A stretch of 64,000 bases of DNA from Flaviflagellibacter rhizophilus (GTDB lineage Bacteria > Pseudomonadota > Alphaproteobacteria > Rhizobiales > Methylopilaceae): positions 1 to 64,000 of the forward strand of contig NZ_JAXAFJ010000007.1 in NCBI RefSeq assembly GCF_033898525.1, in the 5' to 3' direction. A model generated the notes under the pieces. That model did not search any database. It was given only the letters and a program-made list of their open reading frames with translations, and had not been told where the DNA came from. This document shows, piece after piece, positions 40,633 to 51,515 of the stretch. Numbering within the stretch: position 1 is the stretch's first letter; every line of letters starts with the position of its first letter. Made by a program: the position numbers and the translations under genes.

Positions 40633-43194
40633 TCAGTCCCTCAACAGGCGGTCCAAATAGTCCAGTTCTTCCTGCGGGCGTGACGGCTCGCCCACACGGC
40701 GACGGAGTTCCTCCAGCACGCGCCTCGCGCGCTGGGCCTCGATCTCGCCGGGTACGCGCACGCTGGAGCCCGGATCGTAGCGCCGGTTGCGCGTCGGGCG
40801 GCCGAGAGGGTCGGTGTCCTCTCCCTGTGCGGCCTGTCCGCGGCGCCCCGGCTGCTGGCCCTGCGCCTGCCCTTGGCCCTGTCCTTCTCCCTGCTGCATG
40901 CGCTCCGCCATGCTGCGCGCACCTTGCCTGAGCGCATCCAGCGCTTGCCCCTGCTGCCCGACCGCGCCTTCGGCATTGCCCTGGCCGAGCTGTCCCTGCG
41001 CCCGGCCCATGGCTTCTCCGGCCTCACCGAGCGATCCTTCGCCCTCCAGCCCTTGGCCTTCCATCTGGCGCATCAGCTCCTGGAGCCGCTGGCGAAGCGC
41101 TCCCTGCTGCTGGCTGAGCTCTCCCGCGCCGGGCTGCTGTCCGTTCTTTCCCTGCTGCCCGGGCCGTTTCTGGCCTTCCTGCTGGCCATTACCGTCCTGA
41201 CGCTGCTGGAACGTGCGATCGCGGAGTTCGCTCTGCTCGCGGATCATGCGGCCAAGCTCGTCCAGTGCCTGGGACTGCGGGTCTTGTTCCCCTTCGCCGC
41301 TCTGCCCTTGTGCGGTCTGCCCGCGCTGCAGGTTCTCCAGCATGTCCCGCAACTGGGCGAGCATGTCCTTGGCAGACTGCTTGTCGCCGCTGAGCGCCCG
41401 ATTTTCCAGCTGGTCCATCATGCGCTTGAGGTCTTCGGGCGTCAGCACGCGGGCGTTCGGCGGCATTGCGGTCTGGCGCTGCGGCTGCTGCTCCATGCGA
41501 CGGGCGAACTCTTCCATGAAGCGGCCGAGTGCGGCCCGCAGCTCATCCATGAGGCGCTTGATTTCCTCGTCCGGAGCGTTGCGCTCCAGAGCGTCGCGCA
41601 GGGCCTGTTCGGCGTCCTTCAGTTCGCGGTCGAGGCCCTGAAGATCGCCCTCTTCAAGTGCGACGGCCATCTCCCACAGGTAATCGGCTGCGCTCCGGAG
41701 TTCGTCATCATTGCGGGCTTTCGTGACGCGCCAATAGCCCGCCCGAAGCCCAAGATAGACGCCCGACACGGTGGAGAACTTATCCGGGTACAGCGAAAGC
41801 GCATCGATGGCGCCGGCTACACGTTCGCGGGCACGGGCGTCGAGCGCAAGAATGCGGCGCTGCTCGATCAGCGCCTTCGCAACGGGGTGGGAGAAGGCAC
41901 GCGCAGGCAGCACCGCCTCCAGTGTTTCGCTCCGACCCTCCTGACCCGCTTCGTCGCGCGCCACCAGAGTCATGGCGACCCGGGCGCCGGCCCATGGATG
42001 CTCCAGCCCGTCATAGATCGTGGATGCCTCGCCCGAGCCGCCCCGCGTCGCGGGCAAAGCGAGGCGGATGTCCGGAGGTCCATACAGCGGGCGGGCGGGA
42101 ACGGTGTCTTCACGCGGATCGGCGGCGACGCGCTCCACCTGCGCCGTGGCGCCGGTCAGCCCGTAATCGTCGCCCGCGCGGTAGCCGAGCAGCAGTGCGC
42201 CGCGATCGTTGAAGCCGGGCGGCGCCGTGAAGGCGATGGTGGGGGCGGCGTCGGGAACCACCGCGAACCGCCAGGCATAAGGTGCCGATCCGTCGGCATG
42301 CGCGGTGACGGTGGCATCCCGGTCCAGCGCATACTGGCTCTGCCGCACGCCGGCAGCCGGAGGCGTCGTGCCTCTCGGCGTGGCTGCCGCGTCGTTCTCG
42401 ACGGGACGCGCCCCGGCTCCTGCTTCAACGCGAGCCTCGCCGCCGCTGGTGCGGATGACGAGGATGCTACCGGCCGGCACGCGGAAGCTTTCCTCGCCTT
42501 CGACGATCGCGGCCGCGCCGTCTTCGACCGGCTTGCCGGCCGTAAGGAATACCGGCGGGCGGCCGGTATAGCCGGGTGGGGTCACCCACGCGTCGAGGCG
42601 CGGCGGTGCTGCCGCTAATGAAGTGCCTGACCAGTCGAAGGCCGCACGCACGCCGGAGAGGTGATCACCCCCGGCGGCCGCAAAGCCGACGACCGCGACA
42701 AGCACGGCGAGGAAGCGCAAGGCCCATGGATCGCGCTGCGCCACCCGAGGGTGCACGCCGCCATGGTTCAGGCCGTAAGCGGTGCGGGCTGTGCGGGTAC
42801 GGTGCGCATCCCAAAGGGCGCGGGTTACGGGGTCCTGCGCCTCGTTCGAAAGGGGCTCGGCAAGCGTGGTCGCGGGACGGTGGGCTTGCCCGCTCGCGCG
42901 GTCGATGCGGGCGAGGAGTTGCGCCTGCGTGGGGACTCGCAGTCTCAAGAGAGGGTACAGCGCGGCACCCAAAGCGCCGGCGAAGGCAAGGACGCCGATG
43001 ATCCGGACCGCGCGTGGCGCGGCTTCCCAGAGCCCCAGCCATGAGATTGCCAGGAACAGCAGCACCAGGGCGCCGGCGAGCGCCACGGGAGGCCATGCGG
43101 CTTCCCACAACAAGGCCAGCCGGGCGCGCCGCAGCAATCTGTCGAGATCCGGCCCCGGACCTGACGAGCGGGGTGGGAGGGGTGCCTCCGTCAC
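40633..43194 (-). CDS. DUF4175 family membrane protein (TIGR02302)
   Basis: A large protein of 853 residues. Two N-terminal hydrophobic helices (about 32-52, 62-82) and one at about 160-178 anchor it; a periplasmic beta-rich region (180-430) follows. From about 560 to 800 it is strikingly rich in Gln, Glu and Gly (for example GQGQGQAQGQQPGRRGQAAQ), likely a coiled or disordered stalk, ending in a basic conserved segment RRVLEELRRRVGEPSRPQEELDYLDRLLRD. This is the domain order of the rhizobial TIGR02302 family, of unknown function. GTG start. It lies downstream of lysA with 78 bases between. Confidence 0.88.
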   Translation of the reverse strand: MTEAPLPPRSSGPGPDLDRLLRRARLALLWEAAWPPVALAGALVLLFLAISWLGLWEAAPRAVRIIGVLAFAGALGAALYPLLRLRVPTQAQLLARIDRASGQAHRPATTLAEPLSNEAQDPVTRALWDAHRTRTARTAYGLNHGGVHPRVAQRDPWALRFLAVLVAVVGFAAAGGDHLSGVRAAFDWSGTSLAAAPPRLDAWVTPPGYTGRPPVFLTAGKPVEDGAAAIVEGEESFRVPAGSILVIRTSGGEARVEAGAGARPVENDAAATPRGTTPPAAGVRQSQYALDRDATVTAHADGSAPYAWRFAVVPDAAPTIAFTAPPGFNDRGALLLGYRAGDDYGLTGATAQVERVAADPREDTVPARPLYGPPDIRLALPATRGGSGEASTIYDGLEHPWAGARVAMTLVARDEAGQEGRSETLEAVLPARAFSHPVAKALIEQRRILALDARARERVAGAIDALSLYPDKFSTVSGVYLGLRAGYWRVTKARNDDELRSAADYLWEMAVALEEGDLQGLDRELKDAEQALRDALERNAPDEEIKRLMDELRAALGRFMEEFARRMEQQPQRQTAMPPNARVLTPEDLKRMMDQLENRALSGDKQSAKDMLAQLRDMLENLQRGQTAQGQSGEGEQDPQSQALDELGRMIREQSELRDRTFQQRQDGNGQQEGQKRPGQQGKNGQQPGAGELSQQQGALRQRLQELMRQMEGQGLEGEGSLGEAGEAMGRAQGQLGQGNAEGAVGQQGQALDALRQGARSMAERMQQGEGQGQGQAQGQQPGRRGQAAQGEDTDPLGRPTRNRRYDPGSSVRVPGEIEAQRARRVLEELRRRVGEPSRPQEELDYLDRLLRD

Positions 43195-43272
43195 GCGTCC
43201 GTACCTGTCATGCGCCGCACCTTAGCAGGCGCGGGCCGGCTTGCCACGCCGATCTCGGCTATGTGAGAGGGC

Positions 43273-44541
43273 TCAGGACAGCCAGGGTGCCGAGCGGTCG
43301 AGCGCGATCAGGGCGTGGATGTCGAGACGCGGCCTCACCACCGCGTGGTCCTTGCCGCGCACAAGCACTTCCGGCACCAGCGGACGGCTGTTGTAGGTGC
43401 CGCTCTGCGTCGCCCCATAAGCGCCGGCCGTCATGACGGCGAGCAGGTCTCCCGGCTTCGGAAGGGGCAGGGTGCGGGACAGCGCGAGGTAGTCGCCGGT
43501 CTCGCAGACCGGGCCCACAACGTCCGCCACGATCTGCGCGGTTCCCGGCGCTGGCTCCCGCACAGGCCAGATGTCGTGGTGCGCCTCATAGAGCGTGGGG
43601 CGGATGAGGTCGTTCATCGCCGCGTCCACGATGATGAAGTTCTTGGCCTCCCCGGGCTTCACGTAGAGAACGCGCGTCAGCAGCACGCCGGAATTCCCTG
43701 CGATCAGCCGTCCGGGCTCCAGCACCACCGTGACGCCGAGCGGCGCCAGATGCTTCAGCACGATGCGGGCGTACTCAGCCGGCAAAGGCGGGGCTTGTTC
43801 GGCGTGACGGTAGGGGATGCCCAAGCCGCCACCCGCGTCCACGTGGTCGATGTTATGTCCGTCCGCTCGGAGCTCACGCACGAGATCGGCCAGCAGAGCA
43901 AAGGCGGCATCGAACGGCGCCATGTCCGTGATCTGACTGCCGATATGCATGTCGACACCCGACACCTCGATGCCGGGGAGGCGCGCGGCCTCGGCATAAA
44001 GAGCGCGCGCGCTGGCGAAGGGCACTCCGAACTTGTTCTCGGCCTTGCCCGTCGAGATCTTGGCATGGGTGCCGGCATCGACATCCGGATTCACGCGCAG
44101 CGCGATGTGTGCGATCTGTCCGCGCGAGGCCGCGACCTCCGAGAGGCGACGGAGTTCGGGCTCGGATTCCACGTTGAAGCAGAGGATGCCGGCGTCCAGC
44201 GCCGCTGCCATCTCGACGTCCGTCTTGCCGACACCGGAAAAAGTGATGCGATGGCCGGGGACACCGGCCGCCAGCGCGCGGGCGAGTTCCCCGGCCGACA
44301 CCACGTCCATGCCGGCACCGAGGCGCGCAAGCGTCTTCAGCACCGACTGGTTGGAATTGGCCTTCATCGCATAGCAGACGAGGCTCGGCACCTCCGCGAA
44401 AGCTTCGGTGAAAACGCGGTAATGCCGCTCCAGCGTGGCGGTCGAGTAGACGTAGACCGGCGTTGCCACGTCATCCGCGAGGGTGGTGAGCGGCACGTCC
44501 TCGGCGTGCAGCACGCCGTCGCGATAGGTGAAATGGTGCAA
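43273..44541 (-). CDS. lysA: Diaminopimelate decarboxylase
   Basis: A PLP-dependent enzyme of 422 residues, fold type III, catalysing the last step of lysine synthesis. The PLP lysine lies in LVCYAMKANSNQSVL, the phosphate-binding glycines in HVDAGGGLGIPY, and EPGRLIAGNSG plus the C-terminal CETGDYLA carry substrate and dimer-site residues. The start is TTG at 44539-44541, giving MHHFTYRDGVLHAEDVPL, as in relatives; no ATG is suitable. It is 20 bases downstream of lptM. Confidence 0.95.
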   Translation of the reverse strand: MHHFTYRDGVLHAEDVPLTTLADDVATPVYVYSTATLERHYRVFTEAFAEVPSLVCYAMKANSNQSVLKTLARLGAGMDVVSAGELARALAAGVPGHRITFSGVGKTDVEMAAALDAGILCFNVESEPELRRLSEVAASRGQIAHIALRVNPDVDAGTHAKISTGKAENKFGVPFASARALYAEAARLPGIEVSGVDMHIGSQITDMAPFDAAFALLADLVRELRADGHNIDHVDAGGGLGIPYRHAEQAPPLPAEYARIVLKHLAPLGVTVVLEPGRLIAGNSGVLLTRVLYVKPGEAKNFIIVDAAMNDLIRPTLYEAHHDIWPVREPAPGTAQIVADVVGPVCETGDYLALSRTLPLPKPGDLLAVMTAGAYGATQSGTYNSRPLVPEVLVRGKDHAVVRPRLDIHALIALDRSAPWLS

Positions 44542-44561
44542 GGCTGGGAAGCCCCTCGGGC

Positions 44562-44888
44562 CTAATTCAGCAGGGGATCGAGGATGAAGGCGCGCTTCGG
44601 CTTCGCCGCGACAGGCTGCTTCTCAACCGGGAGCGGATCCCTGGTCCTGTTGTAGGACCATTCCGCATCGCCTGCTGCGGTCGAGGTCGGAGGAGCCAGG
44701 AAGCTGGAGGGTGAGGCCGTCGGCTGGGCCGTGCTCTGGGCGCTCGGCACCAGCTGCGTGGGTGCGGGCGGTGCTTCCGCACGGCCTCCATAGCCGGGCG
44801 CCTCGAGAGGGCCGTTACGGCCGCATCCCGCGACGACCACGAGGACGATTGCGGCGACGACTCCTGCCACCAATGCGCGACGGCTCAT
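44562..44888 (-). CDS. lptM: Small lipoprotein, LptM-like
   Basis: A lipoprotein of 108 residues: MSRRALVAGVVAAIVLVVVAGCGRNGPLEAP has a signal peptide and lipobox VAGC, followed by the GRNGPLE motif of the LptM/YifL family, which assists assembly of the LPS export translocon LptDE. The rest is Pro-, Ser- and Ala-rich and ends in KPKRAFILDPLL. ATG 44888 follows GGAG by ten bases. It lies between argH and lysA, the classical neighbourhood of this gene. Confidence 0.85.
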   Translation of the reverse strand: MSRRALVAGVVAAIVLVVVAGCGRNGPLEAPGYGGRAEAPPAPTQLVPSAQSTAQPTASPSSFLAPPTSTAAGDAEWSYNRTRDPLPVEKQPVAAKPKRAFILDPLLN

Positions 44889-44991
44889 GCCCGGTGCTCC
44901 GGATGGGTGACGAGGTGAGGGTGCGCGGCGTTCATGGCGGCGCACTCTCCCGGAAGTGCGTCGCAAGCGCAAGCGTGCTGCGTCAACAGCC

Positions 44992-46380
<1,389 letters not shown>

Positions 46381-46407
46381 CCCCGGCCCCTCGCGATGGC
46401 ATCCTGA

Positions 46408-47073
46408 ATGACGGACGGAACCACACGGCCCAAATTTCCGCTGCGCAGTCTCGCGCTCGTGGCGCTTCTCGGCGCCGCCATCGGCGTGGGCGCGGTATAT
46501 GTGAAAAGCAGCGGGCAGGGCAATCAGACTGCAGCGGTGACTTGCGCGGGCAACACGGAAGCGCTGGCCCGCATGAAGCCATTGGCGCGCGGCGAAGTGG
46601 CGGGCGTCGTCGTTCCGGATGCTCCCCGTCCGGTGCCGGACCTCGCCTTTCAGGATGCGAACGGGCAGCAGAAACGACTCGCGGATTTTGCCGGCAAGAC
46701 GGTGCTCCTGAACATCTGGGCGACGTGGTGCGCGCCCTGCCGGCACGAGATGCCGGCGCTCGACCGGCTGCAGGCGGCGCTGGGCGGTGAGCGCTTCGAG
46801 GTTGTGACGGTGTCGATCGATTCCGGCAGCACGCAGAAATCCAAAGACTTCCTCAGCGAGCTGAAGATCAGCAATCTAGGGTTCTACGCCGACCCTGAAG
46901 GCGGCGTGTTCCAGAAGCTGAAGCAGGCGGGGCGTGCCGTCGGCCTTCCCACCACATTGATCGTGGACGGCGCAGGCTGCGAGATCGGCTATCTGCCCGG
47001 CCCCGCGGAGTGGGACCATGAGGATGGACAGGCCCTGATCCGGGCGGCTCTTGGCGAGCCGCCGAACGGCTGA
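46408..47073 (+). CDS. tlpA: Thiol:disulfide interchange protein TlpA
   Basis: A membrane-anchored periplasmic thioredoxin-fold protein of 221 residues. A hydrophobic anchor (about 14-33) follows a short basic N-terminus. The redox motif WCAPC has C108 and C111; cis-proline lies in GLPTTLIVDGAGCEIG. Two more cysteines (near residues 46 and 191) fit the TlpA pattern of an extra disulfide. It functions in copper delivery to cytochrome oxidase and cytochrome maturation in relatives. Confidence 0.93.
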   Translation: MTDGTTRPKFPLRSLALVALLGAAIGVGAVYVKSSGQGNQTAAVTCAGNTEALARMKPLARGEVAGVVVPDAPRPVPDLAFQDANGQQKRLADFAGKTVLLNIWATWCAPCRHEMPALDRLQAALGGERFEVVTVSIDSGSTQKSKDFLSELKISNLGFYADPEGGVFQKLKQAGRAVGLPTTLIVDGAGCEIGYLPGPAEWDHEDGQALIRAALGEPPNG

Positions 47074-47076
47074 CCT

Positions 47077-47958
47077 CTATCGGGTGGGGACCGGCTTCTC
47101 GCCGCGATAATCGTAGAAGCCGCGGTCCGTCTTGCGGCCCAGCCAGCCGGCCTCGACATATTTCACGAGCAGCGGGCAGGGGCGGTATTTCGAGTCGGCC
47201 AAGCCATCATGCAGCACCTGCATGATGTGCAGGCAGGTGTCGAGGCCGATGAAGTCCGCAAGCTGGAGCGGCCCCATCGGGTGGTTGGCGCCGAGCTTCA
47301 TGGCCGTGTCGATGGAATCGACCGTCCCGACGCCCTCATACAGCGTGTAGATTGCCTCGTTGATCATCGGCAGCAGGATGCGGTTGACGATGAACGCGGG
47401 GAAATCCTCGGCGACCGTCGCCGTCTTACCGATGCGTGCGACGAAACCGCGCGCGGCTTCGAAGGTCTTCTCCCCGGTCGCGATGCCGCGCACCAGCTCC
47501 ACGAGCTGCATCAGCGGCACCGGGTTCATGAAGTGGATGCCGATGAACTGCTCCGGCCGGTCCGTCGAGGATGCCAGCCGCGTGATGGAGATCGAGGAGG
47601 AGTTCGAGGCGATTATCGCGTCGGGACGCAGCACCTTGCAAAGCGCGGAGAAGATGGCCCGCTTCTCCGCCTCGTCTTCGACGGCTGTCTCGATGGCGAG
47701 GTCGACATCGGCGAAATCGGCGAGCGAGGGAGCAAGTGCGATGCGGTTCAGCGCTTCGTTGCGCTGCTCGTCCGTGACCAGACCGCGGGTGACCTGACGG
47801 CCGAGATTGCCCCGGATCGTCTCGAGGCTTTCGCCCAGCTTCTCGCCGTCGACATCGTTCAGCACCACGTCGTACCCCGAAAGCGCGCAGACATGAGCGA
47901 TGCCGCAGCCCATCTGGCCCGCGCCCACCACTCCCACCTTGTGAATTGAGAACACCAT
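47077..47958 (-). CDS. 3-hydroxybutyryl-CoA dehydrogenase
   Basis: An NAD-dependent short-chain 3-hydroxyacyl-CoA dehydrogenase of 293 residues. The Rossmann motif VGVVGAGQMGCGIAHVCAL, the catalytic serine/histidine region ASNSSSISITRLA and IGIHFMNPVPLMQLVE, and DFPAFIVNRILLPMINEA with GPLQLADFIGLD are all standard. It interconverts acetoacetyl-CoA and 3-hydroxybutyryl-CoA in butanoate or PHB metabolism. It converges with tlpA with three bases between. Confidence 0.94.
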   Translation of the reverse strand: MVFSIHKVGVVGAGQMGCGIAHVCALSGYDVVLNDVDGEKLGESLETIRGNLGRQVTRGLVTDEQRNEALNRIALAPSLADFADVDLAIETAVEDEAEKRAIFSALCKVLRPDAIIASNSSSISITRLASSTDRPEQFIGIHFMNPVPLMQLVELVRGIATGEKTFEAARGFVARIGKTATVAEDFPAFIVNRILLPMINEAIYTLYEGVGTVDSIDTAMKLGANHPMGPLQLADFIGLDTCLHIMQVLHDGLADSKYRPCPLLVKYVEAGWLGRKTDRGFYDYRGEKPVPTR

Positions 47959-48053
47959 CCAACGTCAATCCGGGAACGGCCGAAACGTTGCAGCGCTGTG
48001 CATTGTTTGGCGGGAGAACTGTACCTTGACGCGATCCTAGACCTTAAACGTAA

Positions 48054-48782
48054 CTAGAATTCCTCAATCCTTCTCGTGCCGGCAATCGTCTTCGGCGGAC
48101 GGCCGAACAGCGGAACCTCGGATCGCTTCATAGGCACGGTGAGAAGCGCGCCGGCGGCAAAGCCGCCAAGATGCGCCATCCATGCGGTCGCATCGTCGCC
48201 GCTGAACCAGAGGCTCCCGAGCTGAACCGCAAGCCAGCTCAAGATCACCCAGGATGCCGTCAGGCGCAGCGGAATTCGCGCGAAGAGGAGCACCCAGATC
48301 TTCACCCGGGGATGGAGCAGCAGATAAGCGGCGATGATGCCCGAGACCGCACTGGATGCGCCGATCAGTGGCGCGTTCGAGCCGGGCACCGAGAGCTGGT
48401 AGCAAAGCCCGCCTGCGAGGCCGCACAGAAGATAGAAGACGACGAACCGGACATGGCCCATCGAGTCCTCGATGTTGTCGGCGAAGACCCAGACGAAAAA
48501 CAGGTTGGCCGCCACGTGCACCACGTCGCCATGAAGGAAAAGCGATGTGATGAAGGTCAGCCATGGAGGCACGATCTGCAGTTCGACAGGCAGCACCGCC
48601 TGCCCTGATACGAGCGACGGCACCACGCCCCATGACATCGCAAGGCCGGGCGAAGCGGGGATCAGCAGCCCCGATTGCAGGACGACCCACACCACGGCGT
48701 TGAGGCCGATGATGCCCCACGTCACATAGGGGTAGCGGACGATCAGGCGCGGATTGTCATCACTGAGCGGGATGAAGACCAA
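48054..48782 (-). CDS. Rhomboid family intramembrane serine protease
   Basis: A polytopic membrane protein of 242 residues with about six helices. The active site is GASSAVSG (nucleophile S143 in helix 4) with the partner histidine H204 in WMAHLGGFAAG; HVAANLFFVWVF supplies the helix 2 His-Ala-Ala-Asn motif. The GASS rather than GxSG form is a small variation. The start is TTG at 48780-48782 with a weak ribosome site; no better start exists. Confidence 0.9.
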   Translation of the reverse strand: MVFIPLSDDNPRLIVRYPYVTWGIIGLNAVVWVVLQSGLLIPASPGLAMSWGVVPSLVSGQAVLPVELQIVPPWLTFITSLFLHGDVVHVAANLFFVWVFADNIEDSMGHVRFVVFYLLCGLAGGLCYQLSVPGSNAPLIGASSAVSGIIAAYLLLHPRVKIWVLLFARIPLRLTASWVILSWLAVQLGSLWFSGDDATAWMAHLGGFAAGALLTVPMKRSEVPLFGRPPKTIAGTRRIEEF

Positions 48783-48857
48783 TTGGCGGCGCCCTTCTGC
48801 GGTCGGCCCTTGTTCCCCGCCTGTACACGATTCGCCCCGAAAGGCCTTCCCGAAGGG

Positions 48858-49055
48858 TCAGCCTCCGGGACCGCGGCCGGACGCCCAGATCGCAGCCATG
48901 GCAATGGCGATGGCGCCGAACTGCAAGATGACGCGCCAGCGCATCAGGCTTTGCGAGCGCTGCGAGCTCCCGCCGCGCATCATGTTCCACAGCCCCAGCC
49001 CGAGGACGGCTGCAACGGCGAGGACGGAAAGGGGGATGAGGACATATTCGAACAT
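48858..49055 (-). CDS. Twin-transmembrane protein, HIG1 domain
   Basis: A 65-residue protein with two hydrophobic helices (about 6-24 and 45-60) separated by MMRGGSSQRSQSLMRWRV, the typical loop of the HIG1 family. Bacterial members associate with cytochrome oxidase or respiratory complexes by analogy with mitochondrial Hig1; no direct evidence here. It lies 21 bases downstream of tspO on the same strand. Confidence 0.85.
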   Translation of the reverse strand: MFEYVLIPLSVLAVAAVLGLGLWNMMRGGSSQRSQSLMRWRVILQFGAIAIAMAAIWASGRGPGG

Positions 49056-49076
49056 GACGGGGCTCCGGGCGGCCGG

Positions 49077-49583
49077 TCAGGGGTTGAGCCGCCAGATGCC
49101 CGCGTTCAGCGCACATGCATAGGCCACCCACAGAAGATAAGGCGCGAGCAGCCATGCGGCGAGGCTGTCGTAGCGACGGAAGGCCGCAATCGTCCAGATG
49201 ATCGCTGCGAGAAGAGCGACGATGACGATCATGCCCGCGGCGGGGCTGCGGCTGGCGAAGAAGGCGTATGACCACAACACGTTCAGCGCCAGCTGGACCG
49301 CGAACGGCAGCAGGGCGTAATTACGGGTCAACGGCACGGCGGACCGGGTCAGGATTCGCCACAGCGCCACGGCCATCAGCAGGAACAGGACCGGCCAGAC
49401 AACGGGGAAGGCCCAGTTGGGCGGCGTGAAGAACGGCTTTGCGAGTCCGGAATACCATGGCCCGATATGCGGCGTGGTGAAGAGGGAGCCGAGCCGCAGG
49501 GCGGCAGCGCAGATCAGGACGCTGAGCAGCAGGGCCAGCGGCGAGCGAAGGCGGGCGATGTTGAAGCTTCGGGACGTGTCCAT
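49077..49583 (-). CDS. tspO: TspO/MBR family tryptophan-rich sensory protein
   Basis: 168 residues, five membrane helices, with the family motifs WYSGLAKPFFTPPNWAFPVVWPVLF and ALNVLWSYAFF, binding porphyrins or tetrapyrroles in the outer envelope. ATG 49583 gives the usual length; an upstream ATG (49619) adds 12 residues. Confidence 0.92.
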   Translation of the reverse strand: MDTSRSFNIARLRSPLALLLSVLICAAALRLGSLFTTPHIGPWYSGLAKPFFTPPNWAFPVVWPVLFLLMAVALWRILTRSAVPLTRNYALLPFAVQLALNVLWSYAFFASRSPAAGMIVIVALLAAIIWTIAAFRRYDSLAAWLLAPYLLWVAYACALNAGIWRLNP

Positions 49584-49701
49584 GTTTGAAGCGGCTCCAT
49601 ACGCGGTAAATGCCGGCAAAACCGGTCTTGGGGGTTTGCAGGGAGGGTCCGGTGCCTAAACTAGGGCCTTAGGCGGGATTTCCCGCAAGGGACCCTGCCG
49701 C

Positions 49702-50619
49702 GTGGGCTTGCTGAAGCAAATCTGGAAGGTTTCCTACGCGGTGTACCTGCGCTTCAACGCGCATGATGCCTGGGCAATTGCCAGCCATGTGGCCCTTTCG
49801 GCCCTGTTGGCCCTGTTTCCATTTCTCATCGTGGTCACGGCGCTTTGCTCGCTCGTGGGAACACCGGAAGCGGCCAATGAAGTCGTCGGCCTTGTCTTCG
49901 AGGGCTGGCCTTCGATGCTGGCCGACCCGCTTTCCGCGGAGGTAACCCGGGTGCTGACCGGCCGACGGGTCGACATCCTCACCATCGGTGTGCTGCTTCT
50001 GGTGTGGACCTCCTCGTCGGCAGTGGAGGCCATGCGCGTCGCGCTTGTGCGCGCTTACGGCCTGCCGGACATGCGGTCGTGGTACTGGACGCGCCTCCAG
50101 AGCATCGGCTTCATGCTCCTCGGCGCCGCCGGCATGCTGCTGCTGTCCGTTACGGTGGTGCTCTGGAACCCGATCTGGGAGTTCGCCAGTCACCTGACGC
50201 CACCGCTGAGGCTCATCACCGGCACCTTGGATTGGGTGCGCTATGGCGGAACGGGACTGTTCCTGGTGGGAGGGCTCATCCTTGCCCATCTCTGGCTGCC
50301 GCCGCAGCGGATCTCCATCATCTGCACATTGCCGGGCACGCTGCTGACCATGGTGCTGTGGCTGCTCAGCGCCTCGATGTTCGGCTTCTGGCTGTCGGGC
50401 TTCGCCAACTACGCATCCACCTATGCCGGCCTCGGCAGCATCATGGCCGTGATCTTCTTTCTCTACCTCAACTCGGTCTGCTTCATCCTTGGCGGCGAGC
50501 TCAATGCGGTGCTGCTAGCGCGAAGCAAGGCCCGCGAGCAAAAAGCGGCGAGAGCTGCCGAGCAGCAGGCCAAGGCCGAGCACGCAAATGCCGCACGGCT
50601 GGTGTCGGAACCGGGCTAA
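49702..50619 (+). CDS. YihY/BrkB family inner membrane protein
   Basis: A polytopic membrane protein of 305 residues with six hydrophobic segments. AWAIASHVALSALLALFPFLIVVTAL is the first, and YAGLGSIMAVIFFLYLNSVCFILGGELNA is the hallmark end region. The C-terminal 35 residues are charged and cytoplasmic. GTG 49702 is the start, after AAGGGA. The function of the family is not settled. Confidence 0.9.
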   Translation: MGLLKQIWKVSYAVYLRFNAHDAWAIASHVALSALLALFPFLIVVTALCSLVGTPEAANEVVGLVFEGWPSMLADPLSAEVTRVLTGRRVDILTIGVLLLVWTSSSAVEAMRVALVRAYGLPDMRSWYWTRLQSIGFMLLGAAGMLLLSVTVVLWNPIWEFASHLTPPLRLITGTLDWVRYGGTGLFLVGGLILAHLWLPPQRISIICTLPGTLLTMVLWLLSASMFGFWLSGFANYASTYAGLGSIMAVIFFLYLNSVCFILGGELNAVLLARSKAREQKAARAAEQQAKAEHANAARLVSEPG

Positions 50620-50657
50620 CCTCGCCGCGTTCTTTCCCCAAAGAGGGAGAGATCGTC

Positions 50658-50921
50658 GTGACCTATCAACCGCCGGAGCGGGATGCCGCCGTCAAGAACC
50701 CGACCCAGGCCCGCCAGGGAAGCCGTGGCCGGCCTGTGCTGTATGTGCTGGGCGGCGGACTGGCGCTCGCGATCCTGGCGCTGCTCTACTTCGTCAGCAC
50801 GTCCGTGGACGATCCGCCGCCGAACCCTGCCGCCGAGCAGTCCGTCGGCCCCACCACCGATGCGGCGCCGAACAATGCCGAGCCGTCGCGCCTCGATTCG
50901 CCGCCGACTCAGAACAGGTAG
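50658..50921 (+). CDS. Small single-pass membrane protein, unknown
   Basis: 87 residues: polar N-terminus, one hydrophobic helix (VLYVLGGGLALAILALLYFV), then a Pro-, Asn- and Ser-rich periplasmic tail (DDPPPNPAAEQSVGP...). GTG start after GGGAGAG, 38 bases after the yihY-like gene. No family recognised, but similar short anchored proteins are frequent in this order. Confidence 0.6.
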   Translation: MTYQPPERDAAVKNPTQARQGSRGRPVLYVLGGGLALAILALLYFVSTSVDDPPPNPAAEQSVGPTTDAAPNNAEPSRLDSPPTQNR

Positions 50922-50924
50922 CGA

Positions 50925-51218
50925 TCAGAGGTTCTGTCGCGGACGCTCCGGCGGCAGAACCTCGTATTCCGCGTCGATGACCACGGGCTGGCCGGGCCTT
51001 GGCTGAACAGCCGAGGCCTTCGCCTTGCGCGCACGCCAGCGATAGACCTGATCCAGGATCAGGATGGCCGGGAAGGCCACGAGGAACACGCCAGTCGCGA
51101 CCACCGCCAGCGTGATGACGAGAGCCGCCGCCACGGCGCCGATCAATGCGATCTGCCAGGCGGGCAGCTTGCGGGTGCGGACGCGGAACGCGCCGAAGGG
51201 GTGTCTGTCGTTCATCAT
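50925..51218 (-). CDS. Small membrane protein, unknown
   Basis: 97 residues with a basic N-terminus (RVRTRKLPAWQ), one long or two short hydrophobic helices (IALIGAVAAALVITLAVVATGVFLVAFPAILI described as residues about 20-52), then a basic patch YRWRARKAKAS and a C-terminal segment VVIDAEYEVLPPERP. The last element recalls the tail of DUF-type Rhizobiales proteins, but I cannot name it. It converges with the preceding gene, three bases apart. Confidence 0.6.
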   Translation of the reverse strand: MMNDRHPFGAFRVRTRKLPAWQIALIGAVAAALVITLAVVATGVFLVAFPAILILDQVYRWRARKAKASAVQPRPGQPVVIDAEYEVLPPERPRQNL

Positions 51219-51314
51219 TGCCGCCGTAATATCGTGACCGAGTATGGCATCGCCAAGACCGTACCGAAACGGATCTTGCTTATGGCGCGTTGGTGCCGTG
51301 AGGAGGATCACGGC

Positions 51315-51515
51315 ATGCCATCCACGGCCATCGCCAATTTCCGCTATCTACCCGCCGACCGGGAACTCGACGTCACCTTTCTTGGCACGGGTCGCACCTA
51401 CACCTACATGGATGTCGAGCCGGAGACCCACGAGGCGTTCCGGCAGGCGCTGTCCAAGGGACGTTTCTTCAACAACCGCATTCGCGACCGCTACAAGTTT
51501 CGTCAGCGCCGCTAG
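51315..51515 (+). CDS. KTSC domain protein
   Basis: 66 residues: FRYLPADRELDVTFLGTGRTYTYMDVEPETHEAFRQA then SKGRFFNNRIRDRYKF is the KTSC pattern, a small domain seen alone or fused to lysyl-tRNA-synthetase-like proteins, of unknown function. ATG 51315 stands eight bases after AGGAGG. Its TAG is shared as CTAG with the convergent bolA. Confidence 0.85.
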   Translation: MPSTAIANFRYLPADRELDVTFLGTGRTYTYMDVEPETHEAFRQALSKGRFFNNRIRDRYKFRQRR